Notes: generated from the sequence alone by a model not told the origin. A stretch of DNA of 64,000 bases from Aurantimonas coralicida DSM 14790 (GCF_000421645.1 NZ_ATXK01000001.1:124001-188000), one strand, 5' to 3'; counted from the first letter of the stretch, positions 1-11,219 are shown. Numbers and translations are program-made.

Positions 1-900
1 CGGCGCAAGCGGCGCTTCTCCTTCGGCAAGCTGTTCCTCGCCGCGCTGGGCCTGCTGGTCTCGCTCGGCATCGGCCTCGCCGTCGATGCCCTCGTCCGCG
101 ATCTCTTCGCCCGCTGGGAGTGGCTGGGCTGGGGCGCCGTGGCGCTCGCCGCACTTCTCGTCGTCGGCGCGCTGGGCGTCGCCCTGCGGGAAGTGATCGG
201 CCTGATGCGGCTGGCCGCCGTCGACCGCGAACGCCAGGCCGGCCGCGCCGCCTATGAAGCCAACTCGACCGAGGATGCCCGCAACGTGGTGCGCGGCCTC
301 TCCACCCTTCTCTCCGGCCGCCCCGAGACCGCCAAGGGCCGTGCGAAGATGGCGGAGCTGAAGGACGAGGTGATCGACGGGGCCGATCTGGTGGCCCTGG
401 CCGAGCGCGAGTTGCTCGGGCCGCTCGACATGAAGGCCCGCGCGCTCGTCCTCGCCTCCTCCAAGCGCGTCTCCGTTGTCACCGCCGTCAGCCCCAAGGC
501 GCTGGTCGACGTCGCCTATGTCCTGTTCGAGACGGTCAAGCTGATCCGCCGCATGTCGGAGCTCTATGGCGCCCGGCCCGGCACCCTCGGCCTGATCCGC
601 CTGACCCGCGACGTGGTCGGCCATCTCGCCGTCACCGGCACGATCGGCATCGGCGACGGGCTCGCCCAGCAATTGCTCGGCCATGGCGTCGCCGCCAAAC
701 TCTCCGCCCGGCTCGGCGAGGGCGTTGTCAACGGCCTGCTCACCGCCCGCGTCGGCCTTGCCGCCATGGACCTCTGCCGGCCCTTGCCGTTCCTCCGGCT
801 GCGCCGCCCGTCGATCTCCGATGTGCTTGGCGACCTGACCGTCATCGGTGCGGCCCGAACGCCACAGGCGGGGTCGACCGAGCCGCGCACGCCCGGTTGA
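1..900 (+). CDS. YcjF/TIGR01620-like inner-membrane protein (5' end cut off by window)
   Basis: The frame is open from base 1, so the start lies outside the window; 299 codons are visible. Visible residues begin with a basic stretch (RRKRRFSFGK), then two hydrophobic segments (about residues 10-32 and 43-60), a central helical region, and a C-terminal part with repeated Gly/Ala-rich segments (GTIGIGDGLAQQLLGHG, EGVVNGLLTARVGLAAMDLCRPLPF). This is the layout of the YcjF family (DUF697/UPF0283), whose function is poorly known and which is usually encoded after the GTPase-like YcjX. The GTG at 139 is internal and would remove the first membrane segment, so it is unlikely to be the start. The family call is from motif memory; the partial state is certain. 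Confidence 0.8.
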   Translation, partial: RRKRRFSFGKLFLAALGLLVSLGIGLAVDALVRDLFARWEWLGWGAVALAALLVVGALGVALREVIGLMRLAAVDRERQAGRAAYEANSTEDARNVVRGLSTLLSGRPETAKGRAKMAELKDEVIDGADLVALAERELLGPLDMKARALVLASSKRVSVVTAVSPKALVDVAYVLFETVKLIRRMSELYGARPGTLGLIRLTRDVVGHLAVTGTIGIGDGLAQQLLGHGVAAKLSARLGEGVVNGLLTARVGLAAMDLCRPLPFLRLRRPSISDVLGDLTVIGAARTPQAGSTEPRTPG

Positions 901-986
901 GCGATCCGTCGCAAGGCTGTGTTAACCCTTACGGATCATAAAGGGGGCTAGGAAACAGCCACTTGCGCCGTCAGGAAGGTCCGCTC

Positions 987-1520
987 ATGTCCCGCATGCT
1001 GAACGCCGGTCTCGCTCTCGCCATCGCGGCCGGTTCGGCCATCGCGACGCCTGCTCTCGCCGATCCCGACAAGGCGTTCTTCCGCCAGGTCGTCGGCCAG
1101 TGGTCCGGCCCGGGCGAGATCGTCGCCGGCAAGTACAAGGGCACCAAGTTCGTCTGCGACTTCGCCGGCTCCGAGCATCCCAAGGCCACCGGCGTCGCCC
1201 TCGACGGTTCCTGCCGCGTCGGCCTGTTCTCGCAGCCCATGCACGCCGAAGTCCTGCGCTCCGGCACCAGCTATCGCGGCGCCTTCCAGGACGGCGCCAA
1301 GGGCAAGGGCCTCGACATCGTCTCCGGCAATGTCGATCGCGACCGCATCATCGTCGGCCTCGACCGCAAGCAGCTGAAGGGCGCCATGGTCGCCCGCCTC
1401 GCCGACGCAGAGACGCTGGCAATCACCGTCTCGGTCACCGTCGCCTCCGAACTCGTCCCGGTCATCGGCATGAACCTGAAGCGCACCGGCGCCACCCGCC
1501 AGAGCGCGCTGACAGACTAA
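987..1520 (+). CDS. Conserved exported protein, function unknown
   Basis: 177 residues. I place the start at the ATG at 987 because an AGGAAGG ribosome site sits 6-7 bases upstream; a TTG at 963 in frame would add eight residues with no such site. The N-terminus is a clear Sec signal (SRMLNAGLALAIAAGSAIATPALA, cleavage after ALA), so the product is probably periplasmic. The mature part starts with DPDKAFFRQVVGQWSGPGEIV and looks like a small beta-rich fold with two cysteines (in KFVCDF and GSCRV) that could form a disulfide. I do not recognise a named family. It stands alone, 86 bases after the YcjF-like gene. Confidence 0.75.
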   Translation: MSRMLNAGLALAIAAGSAIATPALADPDKAFFRQVVGQWSGPGEIVAGKYKGTKFVCDFAGSEHPKATGVALDGSCRVGLFSQPMHAEVLRSGTSYRGAFQDGAKGKGLDIVSGNVDRDRIIVGLDRKQLKGAMVARLADAETLAITVSVTVASELVPVIGMNLKRTGATRQSALTD

Positions 1521-1790
1521 AAGCGGCAATGGTCGTCGGACCGAAAGCCGCGGCAACCGGGGCGGCCATCGTCAACTCGGTCCGATACGAGCCCCTGCTC
1601 GATACAGACGCCGACCGACGACCTGTTCGGGGCCGTCCTTTGCGCGATCCGACATAGGCAGCCTCACCGGCGGTCCAGTTGGCGTTGGCCGATCCTAACT
1701 CATCATATTCGAATTTCGTTGAAACGGACTGCTACGAGGTGACACCCGCGAGCGCCCGCTTACGCTTGGAAAGAGGTCTCGCACAGGACC

Positions 1791-2300
1791 ATGGGGCTCT
1801 ATTGGAAGATTCTCCGCCTCCTCTTCAGAAAGTTCAATTCGCGGCGGCGTAGGGCGCCTAAGAGAACCGGTGCTGGCCCCAGCGACAGGTTGAGGAAGCT
1901 CCAACCGGGCACTGTGCTCAAGGGCAGGTGTTGGGTAATCGATGGCGACACCATCATCATCGACAAGATCCACATTCGGCCAGCCGGCATCGACGCGCCT
2001 GAACTCGACCATCCCTGGGGCGAACGTTCCAAATGGGCACTGTTTCGATTGTGTAAGGGCCAGGTCGTAACGGCTCGGCTGACGCCCGAATTCTCCTACG
2101 ACCGAGTCGTGGCGGAATGTTTCCTTCCTGATGGTCGCGATCTTGCAGCCGAACTTGTCCGCTGCGGCCTCGCTCTCGACTGGCCAAAGTACTCCGGCGG
2201 CAAGTACCGGCATCTCGAGCCGGCTGACGCACGACGCAAGCTGTGGCGCGCCGCCGCCCGGCAAAGAGGCGAACCGCACCTGCCGGAGCACGTTGGATAG
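1791..2300 (+). CDS. Thermonuclease (SNase-like) family protein
   Basis: 169 residues related to the staphylococcal nuclease fold (OB fold, Ca-dependent nuclease). VIDGDTI lies at residues 49-55, followed by IHIRPAGIDAPE (60-71) and YDRVVAECFLPDG (103-115). These match the active-site positions Arg35, Asp40, Glu43 and Arg87 of staphylococcal nuclease, here R63, D68, E71 and R105, so the enzyme could be active. The N-terminus (residues 1-37) is hydrophobic then very basic, with no clean signal peptide; it may anchor the protein or bind nucleic acid. The gene and its flanks (about 1520-2480) are visibly less GC-rich than the neighbours, which suggests transfer. ATG start with a weak AGGAC site. 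Confidence 0.8.
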   Translation: MGLYWKILRLLFRKFNSRRRRAPKRTGAGPSDRLRKLQPGTVLKGRCWVIDGDTIIIDKIHIRPAGIDAPELDHPWGERSKWALFRLCKGQVVTARLTPEFSYDRVVAECFLPDGRDLAAELVRCGLALDWPKYSGGKYRHLEPADARRKLWRAAARQRGEPHLPEHVG

Positions 2301-2484
2301 CAGTCAGACCGTGGGAGGCCGATATCCACGCGACGCGGAATGGGGGACCGATCGATCTCTGATGCTCGCGCCTGCAACGCTCAGTTCACGCACCCAATTC
2401 TCCTCCCAGGCCTTCTTTCGGACGCGTGATCGAGACCAGGTTCGGGTCACATCACTTCTCCGCAAAGCCGACAGGTCGAGGTGA

Positions 2485-2733
2485 TCAACGGTTTCGCAGC
2501 CATGCCAGGGCGCCGGGCGCCATTCCCTTGAATTTCGGCGCGTCCTCCAGCGGCGCGACGAGGAGCCAGGCGTCGTCGACGAGCTGCCATTTCAGCCGGT
2601 GGTAGAGCTTGGAGCGCGTCAGCGCGCTGTCGATGAGATAGATGCCGTCGCCCAGCCTGAAGCCGTCTCCGTGGAGATCGATGTCGATGCCCTGCCACCG
2701 CTCGTCGCAGAGAAAGAGGTAGAGCTGGGTCAT
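2485..2733 (-). CDS. Small hypothetical protein (82 aa)
   Basis: 82 residues, ATG at 2733 on the minus strand; the reading frame extends further upstream, but that extension is a low-complexity Arg/Gly-rich shadow with no ribosome site. The sequence (MTQLYLFLCDERWQGIDIDL, then GDGIYLID and YHRLKWQLVDDAWLLVAPL) looks like a compact alpha/beta domain of normal amino-acid composition. A pattern of acidic and aromatic residues is visible, but no catalytic motif I can name. It ends 151 bases downstream of the folK start side and may be co-transcribed with folP-folK. Function unknown. Confidence 0.55.
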   Translation of the reverse strand: MTQLYLFLCDERWQGIDIDLHGDGFRLGDGIYLIDSALTRSKLYHRLKWQLVDDAWLLVAPLEDAPKFKGMAPGALAWLRNR

Positions 2734-2864
2734 GCCGGTCCGTCTCGCCTTCGCCTGACATCCACTCGGACCTGCCCGGTCCGTCCCGTCGATTGACCGC
2801 CTGGGCCCGGAACACCCCGCCGTGCCAGCGCCCAAGTCCGCTACGCGGCCCCGCACCGCCGCTC

Positions 2865-3383
2865 TCATGCGTCGGCGTGTTCCTCTCGCCACCATTCGCC
2901 GTCGGCGCTGGCGGGCTGGATCCCCTCGGGGTCGATCGCCGCGATCCAGTCGGCCACCGTCCGGCCGCCGAAGGCGAGCTTAGACGCGATGTCGGCGAGC
3001 GGCACCAGCACGAAGGCGCGCTCGGTTACCCTGGGATGCGGCAATGTCAGCGCGTCGTCCTCATAGGGTGAGGCCGCATAATCCAGCACGTCGAGGTCCA
3101 GCGTGCGCGGCCCCCAGCGCTCGCGCCGCTCGCGGCCGAAGAGCCGCTCCGTCGTCAGGCACAGTTCCAGGAGATCGCGCGGCGCCAGATCGGTCTCGAC
3201 CGCCGCGCAGGCGTTGACGAAGTCCGGCTGGTCGGTTTTGCCCCAGGGTGGCGTGCGATAGAGCTTTGAGACCGCGACCACCGCCGTGTCGTCGCGCGCG
3301 TCGAGCCGCCGCAGCGCCGCCGCCATCTTCGCTGCCGGATCGCCGATATTGCCGCCGAGCCCCAGATAAGCCCGTGCGCTCAC
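2865..3383 (-). CDS. folK: 2-amino-4-hydroxy-6-hydroxymethyldihydropteridine pyrophosphokinase
   Basis: 172 residues. HPPK transfers pyrophosphate from ATP to 6-hydroxymethyl-dihydropterin, the step before dihydropteroate synthase in folate synthesis. Typical motifs are present: YLGLGGNIGD at the start, LYRTPPWG with DQPDFVNACAAVET after it, and RERWGPRTLDLDVLDY, whose two Asp residues bind Mg-ATP. I start at the GTG at 3383, whose bases overlap the folP stop (GTGA, 4 bp); the longer open frame upstream is a shadow of folP. The tight overlap indicates translational coupling with folP. A folB gene, often found between the two in this order, is absent here. Confidence 0.93.
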   Translation of the reverse strand: MSARAYLGLGGNIGDPAAKMAAALRRLDARDDTAVVAVSKLYRTPPWGKTDQPDFVNACAAVETDLAPRDLLELCLTTERLFGRERRERWGPRTLDLDVLDYAASPYEDDALTLPHPRVTERAFVLVPLADIASKLAFGGRTVADWIAAIDPEGIQPASADGEWWREEHADA

Positions 3384-4240
3384 CAGCGTTCGCCTCGCAT
3401 GGCGCGGAACATGGCGTCGGTCACACGCAGCGCGTCGCGATTGGCCGCCACGTTGTGGACGCGGAAGATGTCGGCGCCGCGTTCGCGCATCAGCGCGCTG
3501 GTCGCCGCCGTGGCAATGTCCGGCTCGGGATCGTCGCGCCCGACCGCGCCGCGCACGAAGCGCTTGCGCGACGTCCCGACCAGCAGCGGATGGCCCAGCG
3601 CCTGCAATTCGTCGAGCCGGGTCAGGAGGATCAGGTTCTGCGGCCCGTCCTTGGCGAAGCCGAAGCCTGGATCGACCACGATCGCCTCGGCCGGAACCCC
3701 GGCCCCGCGCGCAATGTCCAGCGACCGGTTCAGGAACAGATACTGGTCGGCGATCATGTCCTCGAGCGTCTCGCGCTCGCGGCCATTGTGCATCAGGCAG
3801 AGCCCCGCGCCGGTCTCGGCCGCGACCGTGGCGATGCCCGGGTCCTTCTGCGCGCCCCAGATATCGTTGACGATGTGGGCCCCCGCCTCGACCGCCATGC
3901 GGGCCGTCTCGGATCGGTAGGTATCGACCGAGATCACGCAGTCGGAGCACGCCGCCAGCGCCTCGATCACCGGCATGATCCGCCGCTGCTCCTCGGCGGC
4001 GTCCACCGGGGTCGCGCCGGGCCGGGTTGATTCGCCGCCGATATCGACGATCGTCGCGCCTGCCTCGACCATCCGCAGCGATTCCGCCACCGCAGCGTCG
4101 ACGCTGGCATAGCGGCCACCGTCGGAGAAGCTGTCGGGCGTCGCGTTCAGGATGCCCATGATGCAGGCCGGGCCGTTGAGGTCGATACTGCGGCCATGGC
4201 CGACGCGCCAGGTTCCGCCGCGCGGTTCGGTCAGCTTCAT
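3380..4240 (-). CDS. folP: Dihydropteroate synthase
   Basis: 286 residues. Joins para-aminobenzoate to the pterin pyrophosphate made by FolK to form dihydropteroate; the target of sulfonamides. The TIM-barrel signatures are clear: IMGILNATPDSFSDGG (about 27-42), DIGGESTRPGA (66-76), SVDTYR with VNDIWG (105-130), VVDPGFGF (193-200) and GTSRKRF (223-229). ATG start at 4240. First gene of a two-gene operon with folK, and possibly the small gene ending at 2485. Divergent from the PAP2 phosphatase at 4454, so the 213 bases between them should hold both promoters. No unusual residues were noted. Confidence 0.96.
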   Translation of the reverse strand: MKLTEPRGGTWRVGHGRSIDLNGPACIMGILNATPDSFSDGGRYASVDAAVAESLRMVEAGATIVDIGGESTRPGATPVDAAEEQRRIMPVIEALAACSDCVISVDTYRSETARMAVEAGAHIVNDIWGAQKDPGIATVAAETGAGLCLMHNGRERETLEDMIADQYLFLNRSLDIARGAGVPAEAIVVDPGFGFAKDGPQNLILLTRLDELQALGHPLLVGTSRKRFVRGAVGRDDPEPDIATAATSALMRERGADIFRVHNVAANRDALRVTDAMFRAMRGERW

Positions 4241-4453
4241 CGCGTGTCACCTTGCCAGCATTGCATCAGGGTCTGGTAGCGCGCGGCCCGGCCGGGTGCA
4301 ATCGCGTCGCCGGGCAAGCGCGCCGGGTCGACGGGCAGGCGCGCGAAAACGCCGCGACCGGGCCCTTTCTGCCGGTCGCCCACTGGCCCCGGAGGCCTTG
4401 CGCGCTAGCCTGTGACGTTCAGCCCACCCTGCCACTGCCCGCGAAAGCCGCCG

Positions 4454-5197
4454 ATGCAATACCACGCCATCCACCAATGGGTCCGCCAGCGGATCGAGAT
4501 CACGACGCTCGTGGCCGCGCTGACCGCGGCAGCCGCGATCTGGGGGTTCGTCTCGCTCGCCGGCGAGGTGGTGGAAGGCGACACCAAGGGGCTCGACACC
4601 GACATCCTGCTCTGGTTCCGCAGCGCCACCGACCCGCAGGACCCGCTCGGCCCCGGCTGGATGGAAGAGTTCGGCCGCGACATGACCGCCCTCGGCGGCA
4701 CCGGCGTCCTCGTCATGCTGACGCTGTTTGCCGGCGGCTTCCTGTGGATGCAGGGCAAGCGCCGCTCGATGATCATGATCTTCGCCGCGGTCGGCGGTGG
4801 CTTTGCGATGAGCCAGCTTCTCAAGTTCGGCTTCGACCGGCCGCGTCCCGACCTCGTGCCGCACGGCTCGATCGTCTACACGGCCAGCTTCCCGAGCGGC
4901 CACTCGATGATGTCGGCCGTCACCTATCTGACGCTGGCGATCCTCGTCGCCCGCGTCCAGGAGCGCCACCGGGTCCGCATCTACCTCATCACCATTGCCT
5001 GCTTCCTCACGGTGCTGGTCGGGGTCAGCCGCGTCTATCTCGGCGTGCACTGGCCGACCGACGTCCTCGCCGGCTGGACCGCGGGCGCCGCCTGGGCGGT
5101 CGGCTGGTGGATGCTGGCCCGCTGGCTGGAGGAACGCGGCGCGGTCGAGCCGGAAGCCCAGACGATCGACGACCCCGTCGATTCTGCCACGACCTGA
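4454..5197 (+). CDS. PAP2-family membrane phosphatase
   Basis: 247 residues from the ATG at 4454 (a GTG at 4412 would add 14 unlikely residues). A multi-pass inner-membrane lipid phosphatase of the PAP2 superfamily (phosphatidate, undecaprenyl-diphosphate or related substrates). All three catalytic motifs are visible: KFGFDRPRPD (KxxxxxxRP), FPSGHSM (PSGH, catalytic His) and SRVYLGVHWPTDVLAG (SRxxxxxHxxxD). About six hydrophobic helices surround them. The C-terminal tail is acidic (VEPEAQTIDDPVDS). The substrate cannot be told from sequence. It is divergent from folP and monocistronic; the 267 bases that follow hold the liv promoter region. Confidence 0.9.
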   Translation: MQYHAIHQWVRQRIEITTLVAALTAAAAIWGFVSLAGEVVEGDTKGLDTDILLWFRSATDPQDPLGPGWMEEFGRDMTALGGTGVLVMLTLFAGGFLWMQGKRRSMIMIFAAVGGGFAMSQLLKFGFDRPRPDLVPHGSIVYTASFPSGHSMMSAVTYLTLAILVARVQERHRVRIYLITIACFLTVLVGVSRVYLGVHWPTDVLAGWTAGAAWAVGWWMLARWLEERGAVEPEAQTIDDPVDSATT

Positions 5198-5464
5198 CGC
5201 CGAATGCGGCAGCTCACGAGCGCTTCCATGGCCGCCCCGACCGGGCGGCCATAGGCGATCTCTATGCGCCTTTCGTCGCGCTTGCACGCCCGTAAGCCCT
5301 GATTCGCCAAGGCGTTAACACCTTCGCGCCGCGAAATTGACGCAATCGGCTTGCGGAGCCGCCATTGCTATGGAAATGATCATGCCTTCGGACGCGGCGT
5401 TTCTGACACTTTCGCGCGCGCCAAACAGACCGGCATCCCAGAAGCACCGGAAAACGGGCGGGCA

Positions 5465-6382
<918 letters not shown>

Positions 6383-6387
6383 TCGCG

Positions 6388-7848
6388 ATGGCCAGCACGA
6401 CATCAGCCACCGCGGCGAACCGCCCCGAGGGCGCGGAGATCCTGTCCGAAGAGCGGCGCGACGCGGCGCGGGGCGAACCGCCCTTCACCGAAGCGCCGAC
6501 CGGCGACAGCCGCCTCGTCGCCTCCCTGAAGGAGGCCGGAATCACCGCGGCGATCATCGCGGTCATCACCCTGTTCTTCCTGGCCTTCCGGTCCGATATC
6601 GCATCGGGCGGCCTGTCCCTGACCCTGCGGCCGGAGCTCTGGCTGGTCTGGGTGGCGATCGCCTTCGGCGTCCGCTTCCTCCTGTCCTACTTCGTCTTCC
6701 GCTCCGAACAGCCGATCACCGGCTTTCTCAAGAAGACCTTCGCGCCCACCGCCCGCGGCCTGCCGATCGGCAAGGTCCTCGGCATCGCGCTCCTGCTGGT
6801 CGCGCTGACCCTGCCCTATCTCCTGGCGACGCTGGTTCCGAGCCAGAACCGCTATCTCCTCGATCTGGCGATCCTGATCCTCACCTATGTCATGCTGGGC
6901 TGGGGACTGAACATCGTGGTCGGCCTCGCCGGCCTGCTCGATCTCGGCTACGTCGCCTTCTACGCGGTCGGCGCCTATTCCTTCGCGCTGCTGTCGACGA
7001 ATTTCGGTCTCGGCTTCTGGGTCTGCCTGCCCATGGCCGGCCTGTTCGCGGCGATGTGGGGCGTCATGCTGGGCTTCCCGGTGCTGCGCCTGCGCGGTGA
7101 CTATCTGGCCATCGTCACCCTCGCCTTCGGCGAGATCATCCGCATCGTTCTGTTGAACTGGTACGAGTTCACCGGCGGCCCGAACGGCCTCCTGGGCATT
7201 CCCAAGCCGACCCTGTTCGGCCTGGAGTTCAACCGCGGCGACAATTCCTTCGCGGAGTATTTCGGCCTCGAATACGACACCGTGCAGCGCTTCGTGTTCC
7301 TCTACTACATCATCCTGGCCCTCGCCCTGATCACCAACTTCGTCACCCTGCGGCTGCGCAAGCTGCCGGTGGGCCGGGCCTGGGAAGCGCTGCGCGAGGA
7401 CGAGATCGCCTGTCGCTCGCTCGGCATCAACACCACCAACGTCAAGCTCACGGCCTTCGCCACGGGCGCGATGTTCGGCGGTTTCGCCGGCGCCTTCTTC
7501 GCCACCCGGCAGGGCTTCATCTCGCCGGAGAGCTTCACCTTCATCGAATCGGCGATCATCCTCGCCATCGTGGTGCTCGGCGGCCTCGGCTCGCAGCTCG
7601 GCGTGGTCATCGCCTCGGTGGTGATGATCGGCGGCATCGAACTCTTGCGAAACCTCACCATCCTGCAGGCGGTCTTCGGTTCGGACTTCGATCCGACCCA
7701 GTACCGCATGCTGATCTTCGGTCTCGCCATGGTGGCGATCATGGTGTGGAAGCCGCGCGGCCTGATCTCGTCGCGCTCCCCATCCGATGTCTACAAGGAG
7801 AAGAAGAAGATCGGCGCCGATCAGGTCTCCCAGGGCGAGGGTCACTAA
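6388..7848 (+). CDS. livM: Branched-chain amino acid ABC transporter permease LivM
   Basis: 486 residues, longer than the E. coli protein because of an N-terminal region of about 140 residues: a polar stretch (1-45), two membrane helices, then a linker before the conserved core. The core begins near [23 protein letters not shown] and contains the ADP-ribosyl-like family signatures [33 protein letters not shown] and the coupling loop [20 protein letters not shown]. It forms the inner-membrane channel with LivH. The stop codon overlaps the livG start (TAATG). The long N-terminus is common in alphaproteobacterial LivM proteins, so I do not read it as a fusion. Confidence 0.95.
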   Translation: MASTTSATAANRPEGAEILSEERRDAARGEPPFTEAPTGDSRLVASLKEAGITAAIIAVITLFFLAFRSDIASGGLSLTLRPELWLVWVAIAFGVRFLLSYFVFRSEQPITGFLKKTFAPTARGLPIGKVLGIALLLVALTLPYLLATLVPSQNRYLLDLAILILTYVMLGWGLNIVVGLAGLLDLGYVAFYAVGAYSFALLSTNFGLGFWVCLPMAGLFAAMWGVMLGFPVLRLRGDYLAIVTLAFGEIIRIVLLNWYEFTGGPNGLLGIPKPTLFGLEFNRGDNSFAEYFGLEYDTVQRFVFLYYIILALALITNFVTLRLRKLPVGRAWEALREDEIACRSLGINTTNVKLTAFATGAMFGGFAGAFFATRQGFISPESFTFIESAIILAIVVLGGLGSQLGVVIASVVMIGGIELLRNLTILQAVFGSDFDPTQYRMLIFGLAMVAIMVWKPRGLISSRSPSDVYKEKKKIGADQVSQGEGH

Positions 7849-8821
7849 TGTCGAACACCTCTCACCGCTGGTCGCTCGACCCGGTTCTGACCGTCGAGCA
7901 TCTGACGATGCGCTTCGGCGGCCTGACCGCCGTGGACGACCTCTCCTTCAATGTCGGGCGCGGCGACATCACCGCCCTGATCGGTCCGAACGGCGCCGGC
8001 AAGACCACGGTCTTCAACTGCGTCACCGGCTTCTACAAGCCGACCGAGGGCCGCATCGCCATGCGCCGGGGCCGCAATGTCCCGGACGCCAAGATCGCCG
8101 CCCTCACCCGCAGCGGCAACCAGTACGACCGCGACGACGAGCATGCGGTGTTCCTGCTGGAGCGGATGACCGACTTCCGCATCACCGAGGTGGCCGGCGT
8201 CGCCCGCACCTTCCAGAACATCCGCCTGTTCGGCGGCATGACGGTGCTGGAAAACCTGCTGGTCGCGCAGCACAACAAGCTGATGCGCGCCTCCGGCATG
8301 ACCATCGGTGGCCTGTTCGGCCTGCCCGGCTACCGGCGCGCCGCCGCCGAAGCCAAGCGCAAGGCGATCGAATGGCTGGGGCATACCCGCCTTCTCGACC
8401 GCGCCGACGACCCGGCCTCCGACCTGCCCTACGGCGCCCAGCGCCGGCTGGAGATCGCCCGGGCCATGTGCACCGATCCGGCGCTGCTGTGCCTCGACGA
8501 GCCGGCCGCCGGCCTCAACCCGCGGGAATCGGCCGAGCTGAACACGCTCTTGCGCTACATCCGCGATGAGCATGACGTCTCGGTTCTGCTGATCGAGCAC
8601 GACATGGGCGTGGTGATGGAGATCTCCGACCACATCATCGTGCTCGACTACGGCAAGAAGATCTCCGACGGTTCGGCCGCCGAGGTGCGCGACGATCCCA
8701 AGGTCATCGCCGCCTATCTCGGCGTCGACGACGAGGAGGTGGAGCAGGTCGAGCAGGATCTCGGCGTCAAGAAGGCCGGCGCGTCGACGCACGCCGCCGA
8801 CGGCAGTCAGGGAGACATGGC

Positions 8822-8825
<4 letters not shown>
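7848..8825 (+). CDS. livG: Branched-chain amino acid ABC transporter ATPase LivG
   Basis: 325 residues; the ATG at 7848 overlaps the livM stop by one base, which fixes the start. ATP-binding subunit at the cytoplasmic face. Walker A GPNGAGKTT (about residues 46-54), Q-loop in VARTFQNIRLF, Walker B LLCLDEPAAGLNP, and switch His in IEHDMGVVMEI. The signature region reads LPYGAQRRLEIARAM rather than LSGGQ, which is typical for LivG (SYGxQRxLE). An insertion of about 30 residues between the Walker A strand and the Q-loop (RRGRNVPDAKIAALTRSGNQ and following) lengthens it relative to the usual 255 residues. The acidic C-terminal tail is also extra. Confidence 0.94.
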
Positions 8826-9570
<745 letters not shown>

Positions 9571-9571
<1 letters not shown>

Positions 9572-9924
9572 TGGAATCCGAAATGGGCCTGCTCTGGGAA
9601 GTCGCCCTGCCCGAATTCCTGCTCGTCACCGTTGTTCTCGGCGGCGGCGGTGCCTGGATGATCGGTCGCTCCACCGCGCTGACGTGGAACGGCTGGGGTC
9701 TGATGACCTTCTACGTGCTGTTGCTGACGATTGCCGTCCGCTTCATTCACTTCAGTCTGTTCGGCGGCTCGTTCTTTCTGCCGCCGGCGACATTCGGCAC
9801 CGCGATCTACTATGGACTGATCGACTTTATCGTATTGTTGGCCATTGCCGGCATCGGGCGCAGCTATGTCCGCAACCGTCAGATGTCTCGGCAGTACGGT
9901 ATATTGCACGGTAACCATCGCTGA
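9571..9924 (+). CDS. DUF6867-like small membrane protein in liv operon
   Basis: 117 residues with three to four hydrophobic helices (about 9-31, 42-62, 66-80 and 84-97) and a basic C-terminus ending in RQMSRQYGILHGNHR. The ATG overlaps the livF stop by one base (TGATG), so it is translated as part of the liv operon. From memory, a protein of this type (DUF6867) commonly sits next to branched-chain amino acid ABC transporter genes in Hyphomicrobiales; its role is unknown. Possibilities are an accessory membrane subunit or a regulator of transporter assembly. The position and overlap are seen; the function is not known. Confidence 0.75.
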
Positions 9925-10068
9925 CTCTGCCGCATTAATGAGCGCCGGCGAAAAACTGTGCCGGGGCTATTCCAACGGCAGCGAATCCGGTCTTAAATCC
10001 CCCTCGGTAGAGGACGGTCAACACCGCCTCGTGGCCCACCGGCCGCCAGAATCAACAGGAAGGTTCCC

Positions 10069-11181
10069 ATGAAGAAAGCACTCCTAGCCGGCGCAGCGCT
10101 CAACCTGGTATTCGCTGGCGCAGCGTTCGCCGAGATCACGATCGGCGTCGCCGGCCCCATGACCGGCCAGTACGCCAGCTTCGGTGAGCAGTTGCGCACG
10201 GGCGCCGAGCAGGCTGTCGCCGACATCAACGCCGCCGGCGGCGTGAATGGCGAGATGCTGAAGCTTTCGGTCGGCGACGACGCCTGCGATCCGAAGCAGG
10301 CCGTGGCCGTGGCCAACCAGTTCGCCTCGCAGGGCGTGCCGTTCGTGGCCGGCCATTTCTGCTCGGGCTCCTCGATCCCGGCCAGCCAGGTCTATGCCGA
10401 CGAGCAGATCGTCCAGATATCCCCGGCCTCGACCAACCCGGACTTCACCGACAAGCGCCCGGGCGACGGCGTGTTCCGCGTCTGCGGTCGTGACGACCAG
10501 CAGGGCGAAGTTGCCGGCAAGTACATCTCGGACAACTTCCCGGATGCCAACGTCGCGATCATCAACGACAAGACCGCCTACGGTAAGGGCCTCGCCGACG
10601 AGACCCAGAAGTACTACGAGGAAGCGTCCGGCAAGAAGCCGGCCCTCGTCGAGGCCTATACGGCCGGCGAAAAGGACTACACCGCCCTCGTCACCAAGAT
10701 GAAGGAAGCCGGCATCAACCTGCTCTATATCGGCGGCTACCACACCGAAGCCGGCCTGATGGCGCGCCAGATGCGCGAGCAGGGCATGGACACCGTGCTG
10801 ATGTCGGGCGACGCGCTCGTCGCCGAGGAATACTGGGCGATCACCGGCGACGCCGGCCAGGGCACGCTCATGACCTTCTCGCCGGATCCGCGCAAGAACG
10901 AGGCCGCAGCCCCGGTCGTCGCCGAGCTCGAAAAGGCCGGCAAGACCGCCGAGGGCTACGTGCTCTACACCTATGCGGCGATCCAGGCCTGGGCCGACGC
11001 GGTCAAGAAGGCCGGTTCCACCGACTTCGATCCGGTCGTCACCGCCCTCAATGATGGCGACTACGCCACGGTCATCGGCGACCTGACCTTCGACGACAAG
11101 GGCGACGTCACGCTGCCCGGCTACGTCGTCTACGAGTGGAAGGACGGCCAGTACGACTACGTCGACGGCGCCGCCCAGTAA
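10069..11181 (+). CDS. livJ: Branched-chain amino acid ABC transporter substrate-binding protein
   Basis: 370 residues. Signal peptide MKKALLAGAALNLVFAGAAFA with cleavage before EITIGVAGP; periplasmic binding protein type 1 fold (Peripla_BP_6). Family features: MTGQYASFGEQLRTGAEQAV, VNGEMLKLSVGDDACDPKQAV, GHFCSGSSIPASQVY and SPASTNPDFT, followed by NDKTAYGKGLADE. The cysteine pair (DDAC and GHFC) matches the disulfide of LIV-binding proteins. Ribosome site CAGGAAGG lies just upstream. It is separated from the liv operon by 144 bases, so it probably has its own stronger promoter, and is followed by a clear terminator. Whether the ligand is Leu/Ile/Val or another amino acid cannot be told. Confidence 0.93.
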   Translation: MKKALLAGAALNLVFAGAAFAEITIGVAGPMTGQYASFGEQLRTGAEQAVADINAAGGVNGEMLKLSVGDDACDPKQAVAVANQFASQGVPFVAGHFCSGSSIPASQVYADEQIVQISPASTNPDFTDKRPGDGVFRVCGRDDQQGEVAGKYISDNFPDANVAIINDKTAYGKGLADETQKYYEEASGKKPALVEAYTAGEKDYTALVTKMKEAGINLLYIGGYHTEAGLMARQMREQGMDTVLMSGDALVAEEYWAITGDAGQGTLMTFSPDPRKNEAAAPVVAELEKAGKTAEGYVLYTYAAIQAWADAVKKAGSTDFDPVVTALNDGDYATVIGDLTFDDKGDVTLPGYVVYEWKDGQYDYVDGAAQ

Positions 11182-11219
11182 GCATCAGGACGCGGCAGAC
11201 GCCGCATTCCGACATGACG

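Noticed and set aside
1690-1740. tRNA fragment or attachment site before the thermonuclease gene
   Set aside because: A TTCGAAT word is present, but no cloverleaf pairing could be formed.
2865-4250. A single 461-codon minus-strand protein
   Set aside because: Only its last 172 codons match FolK; the earlier part is an out-of-frame shadow of folP.
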